A stretch of 64,000 bases of DNA, from positions 434,001 to 498,000 of the forward strand of contig JADJXT010000001.1 of NCBI GenBank assembly GCA_016720115.1, written 5' to 3'. Shown piece after piece: positions 42,349 through 51,736 of this stretch. Source of the DNA: Sphingomonadales bacterium. GTDB lineage: Bacteria; Pseudomonadota; Alphaproteobacteria; Sphingomonadales; Sphingomonadaceae. The position numbers were made by a program, and so were the translations under genes. The notes beneath the pieces were generated by a model. It searched no databases, had not been told where the DNA came from, and saw only the letters and a program-made list of their open reading frames with translations. Position 1 is the stretch's first letter. Each line of letters starts with the position of its first letter.

Positions 42349-43180
42349 GCCTTTCAAGCAGGTCGATGTGTTCACCGCAGTCGCGCTCAAGGGCAATCCG
42401 GTTGCGGTGATCCTTGACGCCGCAGGGCTGTCGGCGGAACAGATGCAGGCGATTGCCAACTGGACCAACCTGTCCGAAACCACATTCGTGACGCCTGCGA
42501 CCGATCCGGCGGCGGATTATGCGGTGCGCATTTTCACGCCGAAAAGCGAACTGCCCTTCGCAGGCCATCCCACGCTGGGGACGGCACATGCGGTGATCGA
42601 GGCCGGGCTGGCGACGCCAAGGGACGGCAAGCTGGTACAGCAATGCGCCGTCGGGCTGGTCGAAGTCAGCCAGGCGGGAACCGCACTGTCCTTCCGCTTG
42701 CCGCGCCATGTTTATGAGGTGGTGCCTGAACCGGAAAAGCTGACTGCTGCATTGGGTGCAGGCGCGATCAACGGCGCGCCCGAAATCGTCAATGTCGGCC
42801 CGCGCTGGGTGATTGCAGAACTTTCATCGGCTGCGGTGGTCGAGCAGCTCGCGCCCGACCTGGCGATGCTTGCCGATTATGATCGTGCCCACGCGACCAC
42901 CGGCCTTACCGTCTATGCCGAAAAGCCCGATGGCGACATTGTCGTGCGCAGCTTTGCGCCTGCCGATGGCGTCGCCGAAGACCCGGTGTGCGGCAGTGGC
43001 AACGGTGCGGTTGCCGCCTACCGCCTTAAAGCCGGGCAAGTTTCGTCGGGCAGCGACTACACCGCCAGCCAGGGTCGCCAGATAGGCCGCGACGGCCATG
43101 TCCGCATGACGATAAAAGGCGATACCGTCCATGTCGGCGGTGACTGCGTCACCGTCGTGGACGGCACCTTCCGGATTTGA
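42329..43180 (+). CDS. PhzF-family isomerase/epimerase
   Basis: A 283-residue protein of the PhzF fold (two similar alpha/beta halves). NLSETTFV carries the catalytic Glu and DPVCGSGNGAVAAY the glycine-rich signature; FTPKSELPFAGHPTLGTA is the conserved middle block. Outside phenazine clusters these proteins have unknown isomerase-type roles, so no gene symbol is given. It begins inside the CDF coding sequence; the second ATG at 42338 is possible. Confidence 0.9.
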   Translation: MATMAIRPFKQVDVFTAVALKGNPVAVILDAAGLSAEQMQAIANWTNLSETTFVTPATDPAADYAVRIFTPKSELPFAGHPTLGTAHAVIEAGLATPRDGKLVQQCAVGLVEVSQAGTALSFRLPRHVYEVVPEPEKLTAALGAGAINGAPEIVNVGPRWVIAELSSAAVVEQLAPDLAMLADYDRAHATTGLTVYAEKPDGDIVVRSFAPADGVAEDPVCGSGNGAVAAYRLKAGQVSSGSDYTASQGRQIGRDGHVRMTIKGDTVHVGGDCVTVVDGTFRI

Positions 43181-43184
43181 GGAT

Positions 43185-43631
43185 TTAAGCGACAGTCACC
43201 GACTGGATTACGCCGGGTTCGCGCGGGGGCTCGCCTTTGGGCAGGGCGTCGACATTTTCCATGCCTTCGATGACATTGCCCCATACGGTATATTGGCGAT
43301 CGAGGAAGGTCGCATCGTCGAAGACGATGAAGAACTGGCTGTTTGCGCTGTTCGGATCCATCGTGCGCGCCATCGAGCAGGCGCCGCGAACATGGGGCTC
43401 GTCGTTGAATTCCTGTGCGAGGTTGGGCTTGGACGATCCACCCGTTCCGGTGCCATTGGGGCAACCGCCCTGCGCCATGAAACCGTCAATTACGCGGTGG
43501 AATTTCACACCGTCGTAAAAACCTTCGCCTGCCAGCTCGACAATGCGTGCGACATGGTTGGGCGCAAGGTCGGGACGCAGCTTGATCACGACATCACCGG
43601 TCGACAGGTGCAGGGTTAGGGTATCGGCCAT
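43185..43631 (-). CDS. ppiB: Peptidyl-prolyl cis-trans isomerase, cyclophilin type
   Basis: 148 residues, cytoplasmic (no signal peptide from ATG 43631). YDGVKFHRVIDGFMAQGG, the SMAR segment with catalytic Arg, and NSANSQFFIV are cyclophilin hallmarks; WGNVIEGMENVDAL is the C-terminal block. The longer frame from 43739 would add a non-family extension. It is convergent with the phzF-like gene (4-base gap) and divergent from mgtE. Confidence 0.92.
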   Translation of the reverse strand: MADTLTLHLSTGDVVIKLRPDLAPNHVARIVELAGEGFYDGVKFHRVIDGFMAQGGCPNGTGTGGSSKPNLAQEFNDEPHVRGACSMARTMDPNSANSQFFIVFDDATFLDRQYTVWGNVIEGMENVDALPKGEPPREPGVIQSVTVA

Positions 43632-43759
43632 TTCGAGGGAATCCTTTTGTGTGAATCTTGGCCGCCGCAATAGGCCTGCCTGCCCAAAAGTAAATTGCAT
43701 TTTCTCCGCGCGGGCGTAGGAGGAGCGCGGTCGCAGCAATCAGCAGCAAAGGGGGAACG

Positions 43760-45169
43760 ATGACTGCCGAATCCGATCCTGCTTTCCCCCTTGTCGAAAC
43801 CGCAGAAGAAACGCTCGACGAAGATAATCGCCTCAAAGCCGACTTCGTTCGGCTGGTGCTCGATGCGGTCGAACGCGGCAACAGGGAAGAGGCCTATCGC
43901 CTTGCCCAGCCGCTGCATGCCGCCGACATTGCCGACTTGTTCGAGCTGACCGCGCGCGAGGATCGCGGCGACCTTGCCATTGCGCTGGGGGACCTGCTGA
44001 GCGCCGATGTGCTCGCAGAAATCAACGACTGGGTGCGCGACGATATCGTCGATGCGCTGCCCGCGGCGCAGATCGCCGACCTTGCCGAGCAGATGGAGAC
44101 CGACGACGCGGTCGCGATGATCGAGGATCTGGAGGAGGAGGAGCAGCAGGCCGTCCTCGCCGAACTCGATCCCGAAGATCGCGCGGTTATCGAGGATGCG
44201 CTCTCCTATCCCGAAGAATCCGCCGGACGCATCATGCAGCGCGAACTGGTCGCGGTGCCGGAACATATCACCGTCGGCCAGCTGATCGATTATCTGCGCG
44301 AAAACCCCGATCTGACCACCGAATTCTGGGAAATTTTCGTTGTCGATCCCGCGCATCGCCCGATCGGCACCTGCCAGCTGAGCTGGATCATGCGCACCCC
44401 GCGCAACATTTCGATTTCGGATGTGATGAAGCGCGAACAGACGCTGATTCCAGTCGATATGGACCAGGAAGAAGTTGCGCTGCGCTTCCAGAAATATGCG
44501 CTGATTTCCGCTGCGGTGGTCGACGAGGCCGGGCGGCTGGTCGGCGTGATCACGGCGGACGATGTCGTCCACATCGTGCAGGAAGAGGCAGGCGAGGATA
44601 TATTGCGCCTGTCGGGTGCGGGTGAGGGCGACATCAACGAGCCGATCGCCGACAGCTACAAGGCGCGCGTGCTGTGGCTGATCGCCAATCTGGGCACCGC
44701 GATGGTTGCCAGCTTCATCATCGCGCAGTTCGGCGCGGCCATCGAAACGATGGTGGCACTGGCCATATTGATGCCGATTGTCGCCTCGATCGGCGGCAAT
44801 GCAGGCACGCAGACGCTGGCGGTGACGGTGCGCGCGCTTGCCACCAACCAGCTCACCCAGTCGAACACGGTGCGCTCGATCTGGCGCGAGGTGCGCGTCG
44901 CGGTGCTGATCGGTGCGACGGTGGCGGTGATCGCCGGGATCGGCGCGGGGCTGGTATTTGCCAACTGGACGCTGGGCGGGGTGATTGCCGCGGCGATCCT
45001 GTTCAACATCCTGATTGCGGGGCTTTCTGGTGTTGCCATCCCCGTATTGCTCGACCGGCTCGATCAGGACCCTGCGGTGTCGAGCTCGATCTTCGTGACG
45101 ATGATAACCGATTCGATGGGCTTCCTCATCTTCCTCGGACTTGCGGTGTTTGCCGGTCTTGCGGGCTGA
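43760..45169 (+). CDS. mgtE: Magnesium transporter MgtE
   Basis: A 469-residue Mg2+ channel: an N-terminal helical Mg-sensing domain (about 25-140), a tandem CBS domain (about 150-270) and five membrane helices (about 300-469). The pore signature LMPIVASIGGNAGTQTLAVTVRAL is present. Cytoplasmic domains close the channel at high Mg. A GGGGGAACG Shine-Dalgarno precedes the start. A run of acidic residues (EDLEEEEQQ) is typical of the N domain. Confidence 0.95.
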   Translation: MTAESDPAFPLVETAEETLDEDNRLKADFVRLVLDAVERGNREEAYRLAQPLHAADIADLFELTAREDRGDLAIALGDLLSADVLAEINDWVRDDIVDALPAAQIADLAEQMETDDAVAMIEDLEEEEQQAVLAELDPEDRAVIEDALSYPEESAGRIMQRELVAVPEHITVGQLIDYLRENPDLTTEFWEIFVVDPAHRPIGTCQLSWIMRTPRNISISDVMKREQTLIPVDMDQEEVALRFQKYALISAAVVDEAGRLVGVITADDVVHIVQEEAGEDILRLSGAGEGDINEPIADSYKARVLWLIANLGTAMVASFIIAQFGAAIETMVALAILMPIVASIGGNAGTQTLAVTVRALATNQLTQSNTVRSIWREVRVAVLIGATVAVIAGIGAGLVFANWTLGGVIAAAILFNILIAGLSGVAIPVLLDRLDQDPAVSSSIFVTMITDSMGFLIFLGLAVFAGLAG

Positions 45170-45193
45170 CTTTGCGGCTCCCAAATAGCAGCC

Positions 45194-45598
45194 ATGCCGC
45201 TCCACATGACCAAAATTGCATTTGGTGCCGAAAGCCCGGCACATCTGCGCCAGCGGCTGGAGGCTTATGCCGAAGCTGGCGAGATAAGGCTGACCACGCG
45301 CTATCTGCCCAAACGGCACGAAGAGATGGTCGGCGGCTCGCTCTACTGGATCGTCAACCACATGCTGGTCGGGCGTAGCGAGATTCTGGGGTTCATGGAC
45401 AATGGGCAGGGGAAGACATGGATACGCCTGCGCCCCGAACTCATCGCTGTCCGCAGTATCCCCAAACGTGCGCATCAGGGCTGGCGCTATCTGGATGGCA
45501 AGGATGCGCCGCCCGATCTTGGCTCGGCAGATGCAGATGGCCGCGATGAAATGCCATCCAAGATGCTGGGCGAATTGATGAAAATGGGGCTGGTGTGA
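45194..45598 (+). CDS. DUF1489 family protein
   Basis: 134 residues. RYLPKRHEEMVGGSLYWIVNHMLVGRSEILGF and the later HQGWRYLDGKDAPPDL are the DUF1489 core, a family nearly confined to alphaproteobacteria with no known function. The size and the C-terminal KMLGELMKMGLV are complete. A start at 45206 is also possible. It follows mgtE by 24 bases. Confidence 0.88.
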   Translation: MPLHMTKIAFGAESPAHLRQRLEAYAEAGEIRLTTRYLPKRHEEMVGGSLYWIVNHMLVGRSEILGFMDNGQGKTWIRLRPELIAVRSIPKRAHQGWRYLDGKDAPPDLGSADADGRDEMPSKMLGELMKMGLV

Positions 45599-45654
45599 TT
45601 GCTTTTACTGGTCGCCTCGCATAGCCAAACGGCGCATTTGAAAATTTGGGGGGG

Positions 45655-46398
45655 ATGATGAACGAAGAACTGCACGACGCCAGCCATCCAGACAGCCGGT
45701 TTCCGACAATTTTGGGAGCGCTGGGTTGGGTCGTTGTCTTCCTCCTGTTGCAGATCGTTGCGGGCGTGCTGGCGCTTGGCATAGCCATAGGGATGGATGA
45801 AAGCGGTCGCGATGCGATGGCGCTCGCCCGCGATGTCAGCTTCATTGCCGCGCCTACGATCCTGTCGCTGGTGGCCTCAAGTCTCGTGCTGCTGGGCCTT
45901 TTCTGGCTGCATTTGGGCAAGGAGAATCGCGCCGCCCGGATAGGGCTGATGCGCTGGAGCCGGTTGAGCCTGATGCAGACCGTCGGTTTGGCCATCGGCC
46001 TTATCGCCCTTGGCCTCGCCTTCAACCATGTATACGCCAATTATGTCATCCCCGACATCAAGGTGCAGGAAGCGCTGCGCAAGATGTTTGCGGCGCTGCC
46101 CGACACCCCGCTCAACGCGGTGATGCTGTTCGTTGCGATTGCCGGAATTGCGCCGCTTCTTGAGGAAATCCTGTTCCGCGGGCTGGTGCAGAATGCACTG
46201 GCGAAAAGGCTGCCCGCCTGGGGCGCGATATTGGGGGCCTCGGCCATTTTTGGTGCCGTGCACATGGATTATCACGCCTTTCCTGCGCTGATGGCGATGG
46301 GGGCCGTATTTGGCATCCTCTATCACAAGACCGGCTCGTTGCGGGTGAACATCCTTGCGCATGCGCTGAACAATGCGGCCGCCTTGTTGCTCACCTAA
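45655..46398 (+). CDS. CPBP-family intramembrane metalloprotease (CAAX-like)
   Basis: A 247-residue membrane protein of seven to eight spans. PLLEEILFRGLVQNAL carries the Glu-Glu/Arg motif and GAVHMDYHAFPAL the His pair of the CPBP/Rce1 family. Substrates are unknown in most bacteria; immunity or prenyl-protein processing are both described elsewhere. The start is within a GGGGGGGATGATG tract, so 45655 or 45658 is possible. It is convergent with fliS. Confidence 0.88.
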   Translation: MMNEELHDASHPDSRFPTILGALGWVVVFLLLQIVAGVLALGIAIGMDESGRDAMALARDVSFIAAPTILSLVASSLVLLGLFWLHLGKENRAARIGLMRWSRLSLMQTVGLAIGLIALGLAFNHVYANYVIPDIKVQEALRKMFAALPDTPLNAVMLFVAIAGIAPLLEEILFRGLVQNALAKRLPAWGAILGASAIFGAVHMDYHAFPALMAMGAVFGILYHKTGSLRVNILAHALNNAAALLLT

Positions 46399-46410
46399 CA
46401 AGTACTGACC

Positions 46411-46803
46411 CTAGCTTTCGGCAATTGCCCGCCAGGCAGAGGCAATCGATTCAACGCCCGCGCGCAGTTCGGTGAAACGGACCGGGTCAGGCGACGCCAG
46501 CTTTTCTTCCAGTTCGGTGGCAAGTGCGGCATATAAACCGTCGAGGATGAATGCCAGATCGCTGCCCGATTCAAAATTGAGTCCGGCACGAAGGGCTATG
46601 ATGATGCCGCGTGCGCGATGTGCCTGCGCATCATCGATCAGGCCGGTTTCGCGCTTGGCGCGCACCGCAAGCACGTCGATACACAGCAGCAATTCGTCAT
46701 AGAGCATCGCGACCAGGGCATGGAGATTCGCACGCTCGGTTTGTCCCGTCAGGGCGAGCGCCCGGTAGTGGGCGCTGGCCTGGCTGTAGTTCACATCGGG
46801 CAT
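46411..46803 (-). CDS. fliS: Flagellin export chaperone FliS
   Basis: A 130-residue four-helix protein. The segments ASAHYRALAL, ALVAMLYDELLLCIDVL and RARGIIIALRAGLNFE are the FliS pattern. It binds the flagellin C-terminus to prevent premature polymerisation. It lies three bases downstream of fliD and shares its sigma-28 promoter, as in most flagellar systems; flagellin is 13 kb away. Confidence 0.88.
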   Translation of the reverse strand: MPDVNYSQASAHYRALALTGQTERANLHALVAMLYDELLLCIDVLAVRAKRETGLIDDAQAHRARGIIIALRAGLNFESGSDLAFILDGLYAALATELEEKLASPDPVRFTELRAGVESIASAWRAIAES

Positions 46804-46806
46804 TGC

Positions 46807-48168
46807 CTAGCTTTCGTTCGACCACAGCTTGATCTGCTGCTCGAGATAGGCCTGCGTCGCCTTGAATGCGCTGAGGCGAGCATCGAGCGTCGCATATTGT
46901 TTCTCCAGCCGGGCGGCATAGGCTTCCTCGCGCGCCTCCATCCGCTCGCGGTTTTTGGTGAGGGTTGATGCCTCGGCCTGCAAGGCCTTGCCAAGGCTTT
47001 CCAGCGTTCCGCCCGGCGTGAGAGCGGCGTCGCGGATTTCGTCGAGCGCGAAAGCAAGGCCCGGGTCGGTCAGGCTCGTTCGGGTCGCATCGCGCGGTGG
47101 GTTGAACAATGCCTCCACCGCGTCGGGTTGGTTCGCGAGTGCGGCATCGAGTCTGGCGGTATCGAGGATCAGCGCCCCGCTGCGGTCTGTCTTGATGCCG
47201 ATATCGGAAAGGCTGTTGATCCCGCTATTGCCGGTCAGCGCTTTGCCCACCAGCGCCGTCAATTGCCGGTCGAGCGCGCGCAAATTGCCTGCGCCGCCGA
47301 CGGTCTGCCGCGCTTCCTTGAGACTGGTCTGCAACTGGTTGAAGACCGTAACGAAATCGGCGATTGTCTGCTTGAGCGCCTCGGCAGCGCGGGTTGAGCC
47401 GAGCGAAATGAACGCACCGGTTTCGGCCTTTTTCAGCGTCAATGATATGCCGGGGACGATGTCGGAGACGGTGTTGGTGGGGCGGTTATATTCGACGCCA
47501 TCGACCCGCAGGATTGCATCCGCTGCCGCTTGCGACTGGGAAAGACCCGATCCGGCGAGCTTCGCCAGCGAGGGATCCGCCCCGGCATCGGCAACCAGCG
47601 CGAAGGCATGGGCGGCACCCGTCTCGCCTTTCAGCACCAGCCGCATTTGGCCCTGGTCTGCAACAATGCTGGCACGAACCCCGCTACCGCTCGCATTGAT
47701 CGCATCGGCGAGGCCGGTGAGGCTGTTGTTGGTTGCATCGATGGCAATCGCATGCGCGACCCCGCCCACTGACAGCGTCAAACTACCCATGCCGACCGGA
47801 TTGCTCGCCGAAGCAATAAGGCCGCTGTGCGTGGTTTGCGCGCGCGCCAGTTGACGAATTTCGACCTCCGCCGCCAGCTTCCCGAGCTGCGCACTGGGCA
47901 GTGCCGACACGGACAGCGCGTTATCGTCCGATGCCGTTGGCTGGCTGCCAAGGCTGCCGGTTGAAACCAGATTGGCGAGGGTGTCGGCAAAACTGTCCAG
48001 ATCGGCGCGCGCTTGCGCAACCGCGCTGATTTTTGCCTGCGATGCCTTTGCCAATGTGTCGAAGCGTTCGACCTTGGGTGCCCGCGAGGCAGCGGCGAGG
48101 TCGTTGACCAGCTGGCTGACATCGATGCCCGATCCGAAACCGAGGCTGTTGGCGATATTACCGATCAT
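46807..48168 (-). CDS. fliD: Flagellar hook-associated protein 2 (filament cap)
   Basis: 453 residues. The N-terminus GFGSGIDVSQLVNDLAAA (coiled-coil D0) and a C-terminal helical region ending in KATQAYLEQQIKLWSNES match FliD. It forms the cap under which flagellin polymerises. A full sigma-28 promoter lies just upstream. fliS follows directly. Confidence 0.93.
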   Translation of the reverse strand: MIGNIANSLGFGSGIDVSQLVNDLAAASRAPKVERFDTLAKASQAKISAVAQARADLDSFADTLANLVSTGSLGSQPTASDDNALSVSALPSAQLGKLAAEVEIRQLARAQTTHSGLIASASNPVGMGSLTLSVGGVAHAIAIDATNNSLTGLADAINASGSGVRASIVADQGQMRLVLKGETGAAHAFALVADAGADPSLAKLAGSGLSQSQAAADAILRVDGVEYNRPTNTVSDIVPGISLTLKKAETGAFISLGSTRAAEALKQTIADFVTVFNQLQTSLKEARQTVGGAGNLRALDRQLTALVGKALTGNSGINSLSDIGIKTDRSGALILDTARLDAALANQPDAVEALFNPPRDATRTSLTDPGLAFALDEIRDAALTPGGTLESLGKALQAEASTLTKNRERMEAREEAYAARLEKQYATLDARLSAFKATQAYLEQQIKLWSNES

Positions 48169-48189
48169 GTTTGTGTTCCTTTGGATGGT

Positions 48190-48216
48190 TTAACGGCCCA
48201 TTTCTGACAGGATTTA
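48190..48216 (-). promoter_or_regulatory. Sigma-28 (FliA) promoter of fliD-fliS
   Basis: Reading the minus strand: TAAA (48216-48213), 15 bases, GCCGTTAA (48197-48190). The TAAA overlaps the flhB stop codon. The fliD start is 22 bases after the -10. Confidence 0.85.
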
Positions 48217-49356
48217 GGTCGTGTCCCGCTTCCCATTCGCATCGAAGCGTTTTGACATCGGCACCTCCACGACCGGCTGCTGCATCCGCATTCCGATTTC
48301 GCGGTCGAGCCGGAAGATGAAGGCCAGGATGATCGCCACGGCCTGATACAGATCTTCGGGGATGGCCTGCCCGGCGCGGGTGGTGAAATAGAGCGCGCGT
48401 GTCAGCGCCGGATAGTCGAGCATCGGCACCTCGCGTTCGCTCGCCAGCTCGCGCATCGCCAGCGCCACTTCGTCGCGTCCGCGCGCCACCACCACCGGCG
48501 CGGCATCACGTCCCGGGCGATAGCGCAAGGCGACCGAGAAATGGCTGGGGTTGTTGAGCAGGACATTGGCTTCCCCCATCGCCTTGCGGGCCGACTGGCT
48601 GAGGATCGCCTGCTGCCGCGCGCGCAATTGCGCCTTCAATTCGGGCGCACCCTCGCTCTGCCGCAGCTCTTCCTTCACCTGCTCGCGCGACATGCGTAGC
48701 CGGCGCGTGCGCTGGAAAAACTGCATCGGAACATCGAGCAAGGCGATCAACAGCATCGCAAGGCATAGCGCCAGCAAAAGCGAAATCAGGCTGTCGCCAA
48801 GCTGTGCCGATGCCATGCGCGGGTCAGTGGCGGACAAGGACAACAGCTTCGGCAATTCATCGGCGACCAACCACCAGCCGACACCGCCCAGAAGCGCGGC
48901 CTTGGCCAACGCCTTGGCGAGTTCGATCAGGCCCTGCATCCCGAAGATGCGCTTGATCCCCGAAAGCGGGCTGAGCCGGTTGGCCTTGAATGCCATAGCC
49001 TTGCTGCGCCAGCCCAGCGAACCCAGCACAGCAGGCCCCGCAATCGCCGCAGCAAGGCTGGCAAGCAACAAAGCGGCGAAGGGCAGGAGCAGAGGGGTCA
49101 GCAAATTTCCAATATGGGCCGACAGGTCAAGCATGGCAAAATGGCTGCGTTCAAGCCCAAGGCCGTTTTGCAGCATCGTTGCAGCGGCGTTGGCCAGCCA
49201 TTTTCCCGCCAGAGCCAGCCAGCCGATCCCGGCCAGCATCACCAGCGCCGATGCCAGTTCGCGCGAAATCAGGACATCGCCTTCCTCCGCCGCATCCTTG
49301 CGCCTTTTGGGGGTTGGGGCTTCGGTCTGCTGGTCGCGGTCGGGGGTTTCGGCCAT
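48214..49356 (-). CDS. flhB: Flagellar export switch protein FlhB
   Basis: 380 residues with four membrane spans and a C-terminal cytosolic domain. The autocleavage site is Asn269-Pro270-Ser271-His272 (NPSH) in place of the usual NPTH; the cleaving Asn and Pro are kept. The N-terminal TEAPTPKRRKDAAEEGDV and the YPALTRALYFTTRAGQAIPEDLYQAVA stretch are FlhB hallmarks. It switches the export gate from rod/hook to filament substrates. It is last in the fliE...flhB operon, four bases after fliR. Confidence 0.94.
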   Translation of the reverse strand: MAETPDRDQQTEAPTPKRRKDAAEEGDVLISRELASALVMLAGIGWLALAGKWLANAAATMLQNGLGLERSHFAMLDLSAHIGNLLTPLLLPFAALLLASLAAAIAGPAVLGSLGWRSKAMAFKANRLSPLSGIKRIFGMQGLIELAKALAKAALLGGVGWWLVADELPKLLSLSATDPRMASAQLGDSLISLLLALCLAMLLIALLDVPMQFFQRTRRLRMSREQVKEELRQSEGAPELKAQLRARQQAILSQSARKAMGEANVLLNNPSHFSVALRYRPGRDAAPVVVARGRDEVALAMRELASEREVPMLDYPALTRALYFTTRAGQAIPEDLYQAVAIILAFIFRLDREIGMRMQQPVVEVPMSKRFDANGKRDTT

Positions 49357-49359
49357 CGG

Positions 49360-50139
49360 TCAGCCTTGCGCAATGCGGGCCGCTTCGGCCATAGCCTCGG
49401 CCATCGTCCGCACCAGAGCTTCGGCCATTGCAGGAGTCGCCATGGCGAGCAGGATGGTCCCCGCCGACAGGGTCACCGGCAACCCCACAGCAAAAAGGTT
49501 GAGCGTCGGGGCCGAGCGCGAGACCATTGCGAACACTGCCTGCACCATCAGCAGTGCCGACAATAGCGGCATCGCAACGGCAAGGCCCGCGACAAACACC
49601 AGCCCGCCAAAATCGACCATTCCTTTCAGTGTGGCGACCGAAAGCCACGCAGCACCCGGCGGCAACGTGCGATAGCTTTCAAAGACCAGTTCGAAAAACA
49701 GCAAATGGCCATCGGCAGCGAGGAACAGTACGAGCGCCAGCATCGACAGATATTGCCCGATAGCCGGGCTGGGCTGGCCGGTCGCCGGATCGGCCATCGC
49801 GGCAAAGCCGATGCCCATCATGTTGCTGATCACCTCGCCCGCCAGCAAAGCGGCGGCGAGGCCGATCTGCAGCGCAAAGCCCATGGCGAGGCCAGCCAGC
49901 GCCTCGCCAGCCATCATCGCCAGACCCGACAGCGAGACGAGTCCATCGGCAGGCATGGACGGCGCAATCAGCGATGCGGCGGGCAAGGCGAGGGCCAATG
50001 CGAGCACCAGCCGCAACTGGACAGGCACATTGGCTGCCCCGAAAAAGGGCGCTGCGAGCATGGCCGAACCGGGACGGATCATCGCCAGCAACCAAAGTTG
50101 CAACGTCGCCTCGATATTGCCGAATGCGAAGCCGCCCAT
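49360..50139 (-). CDS. fliR: Flagellar export protein FliR
   Basis: A 259-residue protein of five to six spans, part of the FliPQR export gate core. MLAAPFFGAANVPVQLRLVLALALAL and the AGEVISNMMGIGFAAMADPATG segment match FliR. It sits between fliQ and flhB with 3-base gaps. Confidence 0.92.
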   Translation of the reverse strand: MGGFAFGNIEATLQLWLLAMIRPGSAMLAAPFFGAANVPVQLRLVLALALALPAASLIAPSMPADGLVSLSGLAMMAGEALAGLAMGFALQIGLAAALLAGEVISNMMGIGFAAMADPATGQPSPAIGQYLSMLALVLFLAADGHLLFFELVFESYRTLPPGAAWLSVATLKGMVDFGGLVFVAGLAVAMPLLSALLMVQAVFAMVSRSAPTLNLFAVGLPVTLSAGTILLAMATPAMAEALVRTMAEAMAEAARIAQG

Positions 50140-50142
50140 GGC

Positions 50143-50412
50143 CTAGCGCAGCAGCAACGGGATCTGGTCAAACATGTCGCGGGTGAAATCGGCGAGCAAT
50201 ACCATGATGCTGCCGCCGAACAGCGCGAGGCAGATCGCGACGAGGATCAGCTTGGGCACAAAGCTCAGCGTCTGCTCGTTGATCGACGTTGCCGCCTGCA
50301 CCATGCCGAGCAGCACGCCGGTGACCAGCGCCGGAATCAGGATCGGGGCAGAGGCCAGTGCCAGCACCCACAACGCCTGTTGCGCCAATGCAAGAAAGGC
50401 ATCCTGCTCCAT
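50143..50412 (-). CDS. fliQ: Flagellar export protein FliQ
   Basis: 89 residues, two membrane helices. The middle GVLLGMVQAATSINEQTLSFVPKLI is the FliQ signature. One base separates it from fliP and three from fliR. Confidence 0.94.
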   Translation of the reverse strand: MEQDAFLALAQQALWVLALASAPILIPALVTGVLLGMVQAATSINEQTLSFVPKLILVAICLALFGGSIMVLLADFTRDMFDQIPLLLR

Positions 50413-50413
50413 C

Positions 50414-51178
50414 TCAGCCGCTCGGGAAGGAGGCGGCCAGCGACCCCATCGTCAAAGCCCAGCCGTCGACGAGCACGAACAGCAGCAGCTTGAACGGCAT
50501 CGACACGATGGTTGGCGAAAGCATCATCATGCCCAGCGACATCAATGCCGATGCCACCATCAGGTCGATAATCAGAAAGGGCAGGAAGATCAGGAAACCG
50601 ATCTGGAAGGCGGTCTTGAGTTCGCTGGTGACGAAAGCAGGGAGCAGGATTGCAAAGGGCACCTCTTTCGGGCTTGCCAGCGGGGGCGCCTTGGCGAGCC
50701 GTGTGAACAGCGCCAGATCGCCCTTGCGGGTTTGGGCGAGCATGAAGCCATGCAGCGACGTGCCCGCCCGCGAAACCGCCTCCTCGATACCGATCTGCTG
50801 TTCGCCATAAGGGGCAAGCGCGGTGCGGTTTATGTCCGACAACACCGGTTGCATCACGAACAGCGACAGGAACAGGCTGAGGCCCACCAGCACCTGATTG
50901 GGCGGGGTCTGTTGCAGCCCCAGCGCGTGGCGCAGGATCGACAGCACGATGATGATCCGCGTAAAACTCGTCATCATCAGCACCAATGATGGCAATATGG
51001 TGAGCAGCCCCATGAGCAGCAGGATTTGCAGCGACAGCGACAGCGGGCGGCCATTCCCGGCAATTTCGCCAAGCGCCCGGTCCATCGCGCCGCTGCTGCT
51101 TTGCGCAAGCGCCGCTTCGGGGAGGAAGGCCGCGAACAGGGCGAAAAGGCCGATGATCCAGACAAATCTAGCTTGCAT
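50414..51178 (-). CDS. fliP: Flagellar export protein FliP
   Basis: A 254-residue core export-gate protein with a cleavable N-terminal signal (APEAALAQ region). LSLQILLLMGLLTILPSLVLMMTSFTRIIIVLSILRHALG is split across two helices here; PPNQVLVGLSLFL and FLPFLIIDLMVASALMSLGMMML are further hallmarks. Overlaps the fliO 3' end by eleven bases. Confidence 0.95.
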   Translation of the reverse strand: MQARFVWIIGLFALFAAFLPEAALAQSSSGAMDRALGEIAGNGRPLSLSLQILLLMGLLTILPSLVLMMTSFTRIIIVLSILRHALGLQQTPPNQVLVGLSLFLSLFVMQPVLSDINRTALAPYGEQQIGIEEAVSRAGTSLHGFMLAQTRKGDLALFTRLAKAPPLASPKEVPFAILLPAFVTSELKTAFQIGFLIFLPFLIIDLMVASALMSLGMMMLSPTIVSMPFKLLLFVLVDGWALTMGSLAASFPSG

Positions 51179-51440
51179 CGAAATCGCCCCTGTCGTCGAT
51201 GGCGATGGCCGTCACAGTTCCGCGACCGATGGCGAGCAAATGCAGTTTGCCGCCAAATTCGACGACCGCCAGCTTGCTTCCCGTGCCGACCGGCAGGATT
51301 TCGACCAACCGGATGAGCCGCTGTTGCGGCGCTGTGCCGTGCAGGCCCGATTGCAGCCGCTTCCACATCCAGAGCGAGGCCCAGGCGAGCCCGCCGACCA
51401 GCGGCAGCAGCAGCGCCAGACGCAACAGATATTCAAGCAT
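51168..51440 (-). CDS. fliO: Flagellar protein FliO
   Basis: 90 residues: one membrane helix (about 5-25) and a small cytosolic domain with RLIRLVEILPVGTGSKLAVVEF, the FliO core. It stabilises FliP during gate assembly. The ATG overlaps the fliN stop (TGATG). The longer frame from 51542 lies inside fliN and is rejected. Confidence 0.85.
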   Translation of the reverse strand: MLEYLLRLALLLPLVGGLAWASLWMWKRLQSGLHGTAPQQRLIRLVEILPVGTGSKLAVVEFGGKLHLLAIGRGTVTAIAIDDRGDFDAS

Positions 51441-51736
51441 CAGCCGCGCCCTTGCGCGTTCACCAGTTCGGTGACGCGGATGCCGTAACGACCATCGACC
51501 GAGACAATCTCGCCGCGTGCGATCAGGCTGCCATTGGCGCAAATGTCGAGCGGTTCACCGACCTTGCGGTCAAGCGCAACGACACTGCCGGGTTCGAGCG
51601 CCGCCAGCTCGGACAGCGTCATGAAGGTTGATCCAACCTCGACCGACAGGCGGACCGAAATGCCCGCCAGAAGGTCGATCGGGCTGGCCGCTTTTGGGGG
51701 GCGCCCAAGCGTCGGGGCTTCGCTCATGTCGCTCAT
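51440..51736 (-). CDS. fliN: Flagellar motor switch protein FliN
   Basis: 98 residues. The SpoA fold is clear: VRLSVEVGSTFMTLSELAALEPGSVVALDRKVGEPLDI is the switch-complex signature, followed by IARGEIVSVDGRYGIRVTE. It forms the lower C-ring with FliM. It overlaps fliM by four bases and fliO by one. Confidence 0.93.
   Translation of the reverse strand: MSDMSEAPTLGRPPKAASPIDLLAGISVRLSVEVGSTFMTLSELAALEPGSVVALDRKVGEPLDICANGSLIARGEIVSVDGRYGIRVTELVNAQGRG

Noticed and set aside
43616..45475. A 619-residue minus-strand frame
   Set aside because: Antisense to mgtE and rich in His, Arg, Gln and Asp like other shadows.
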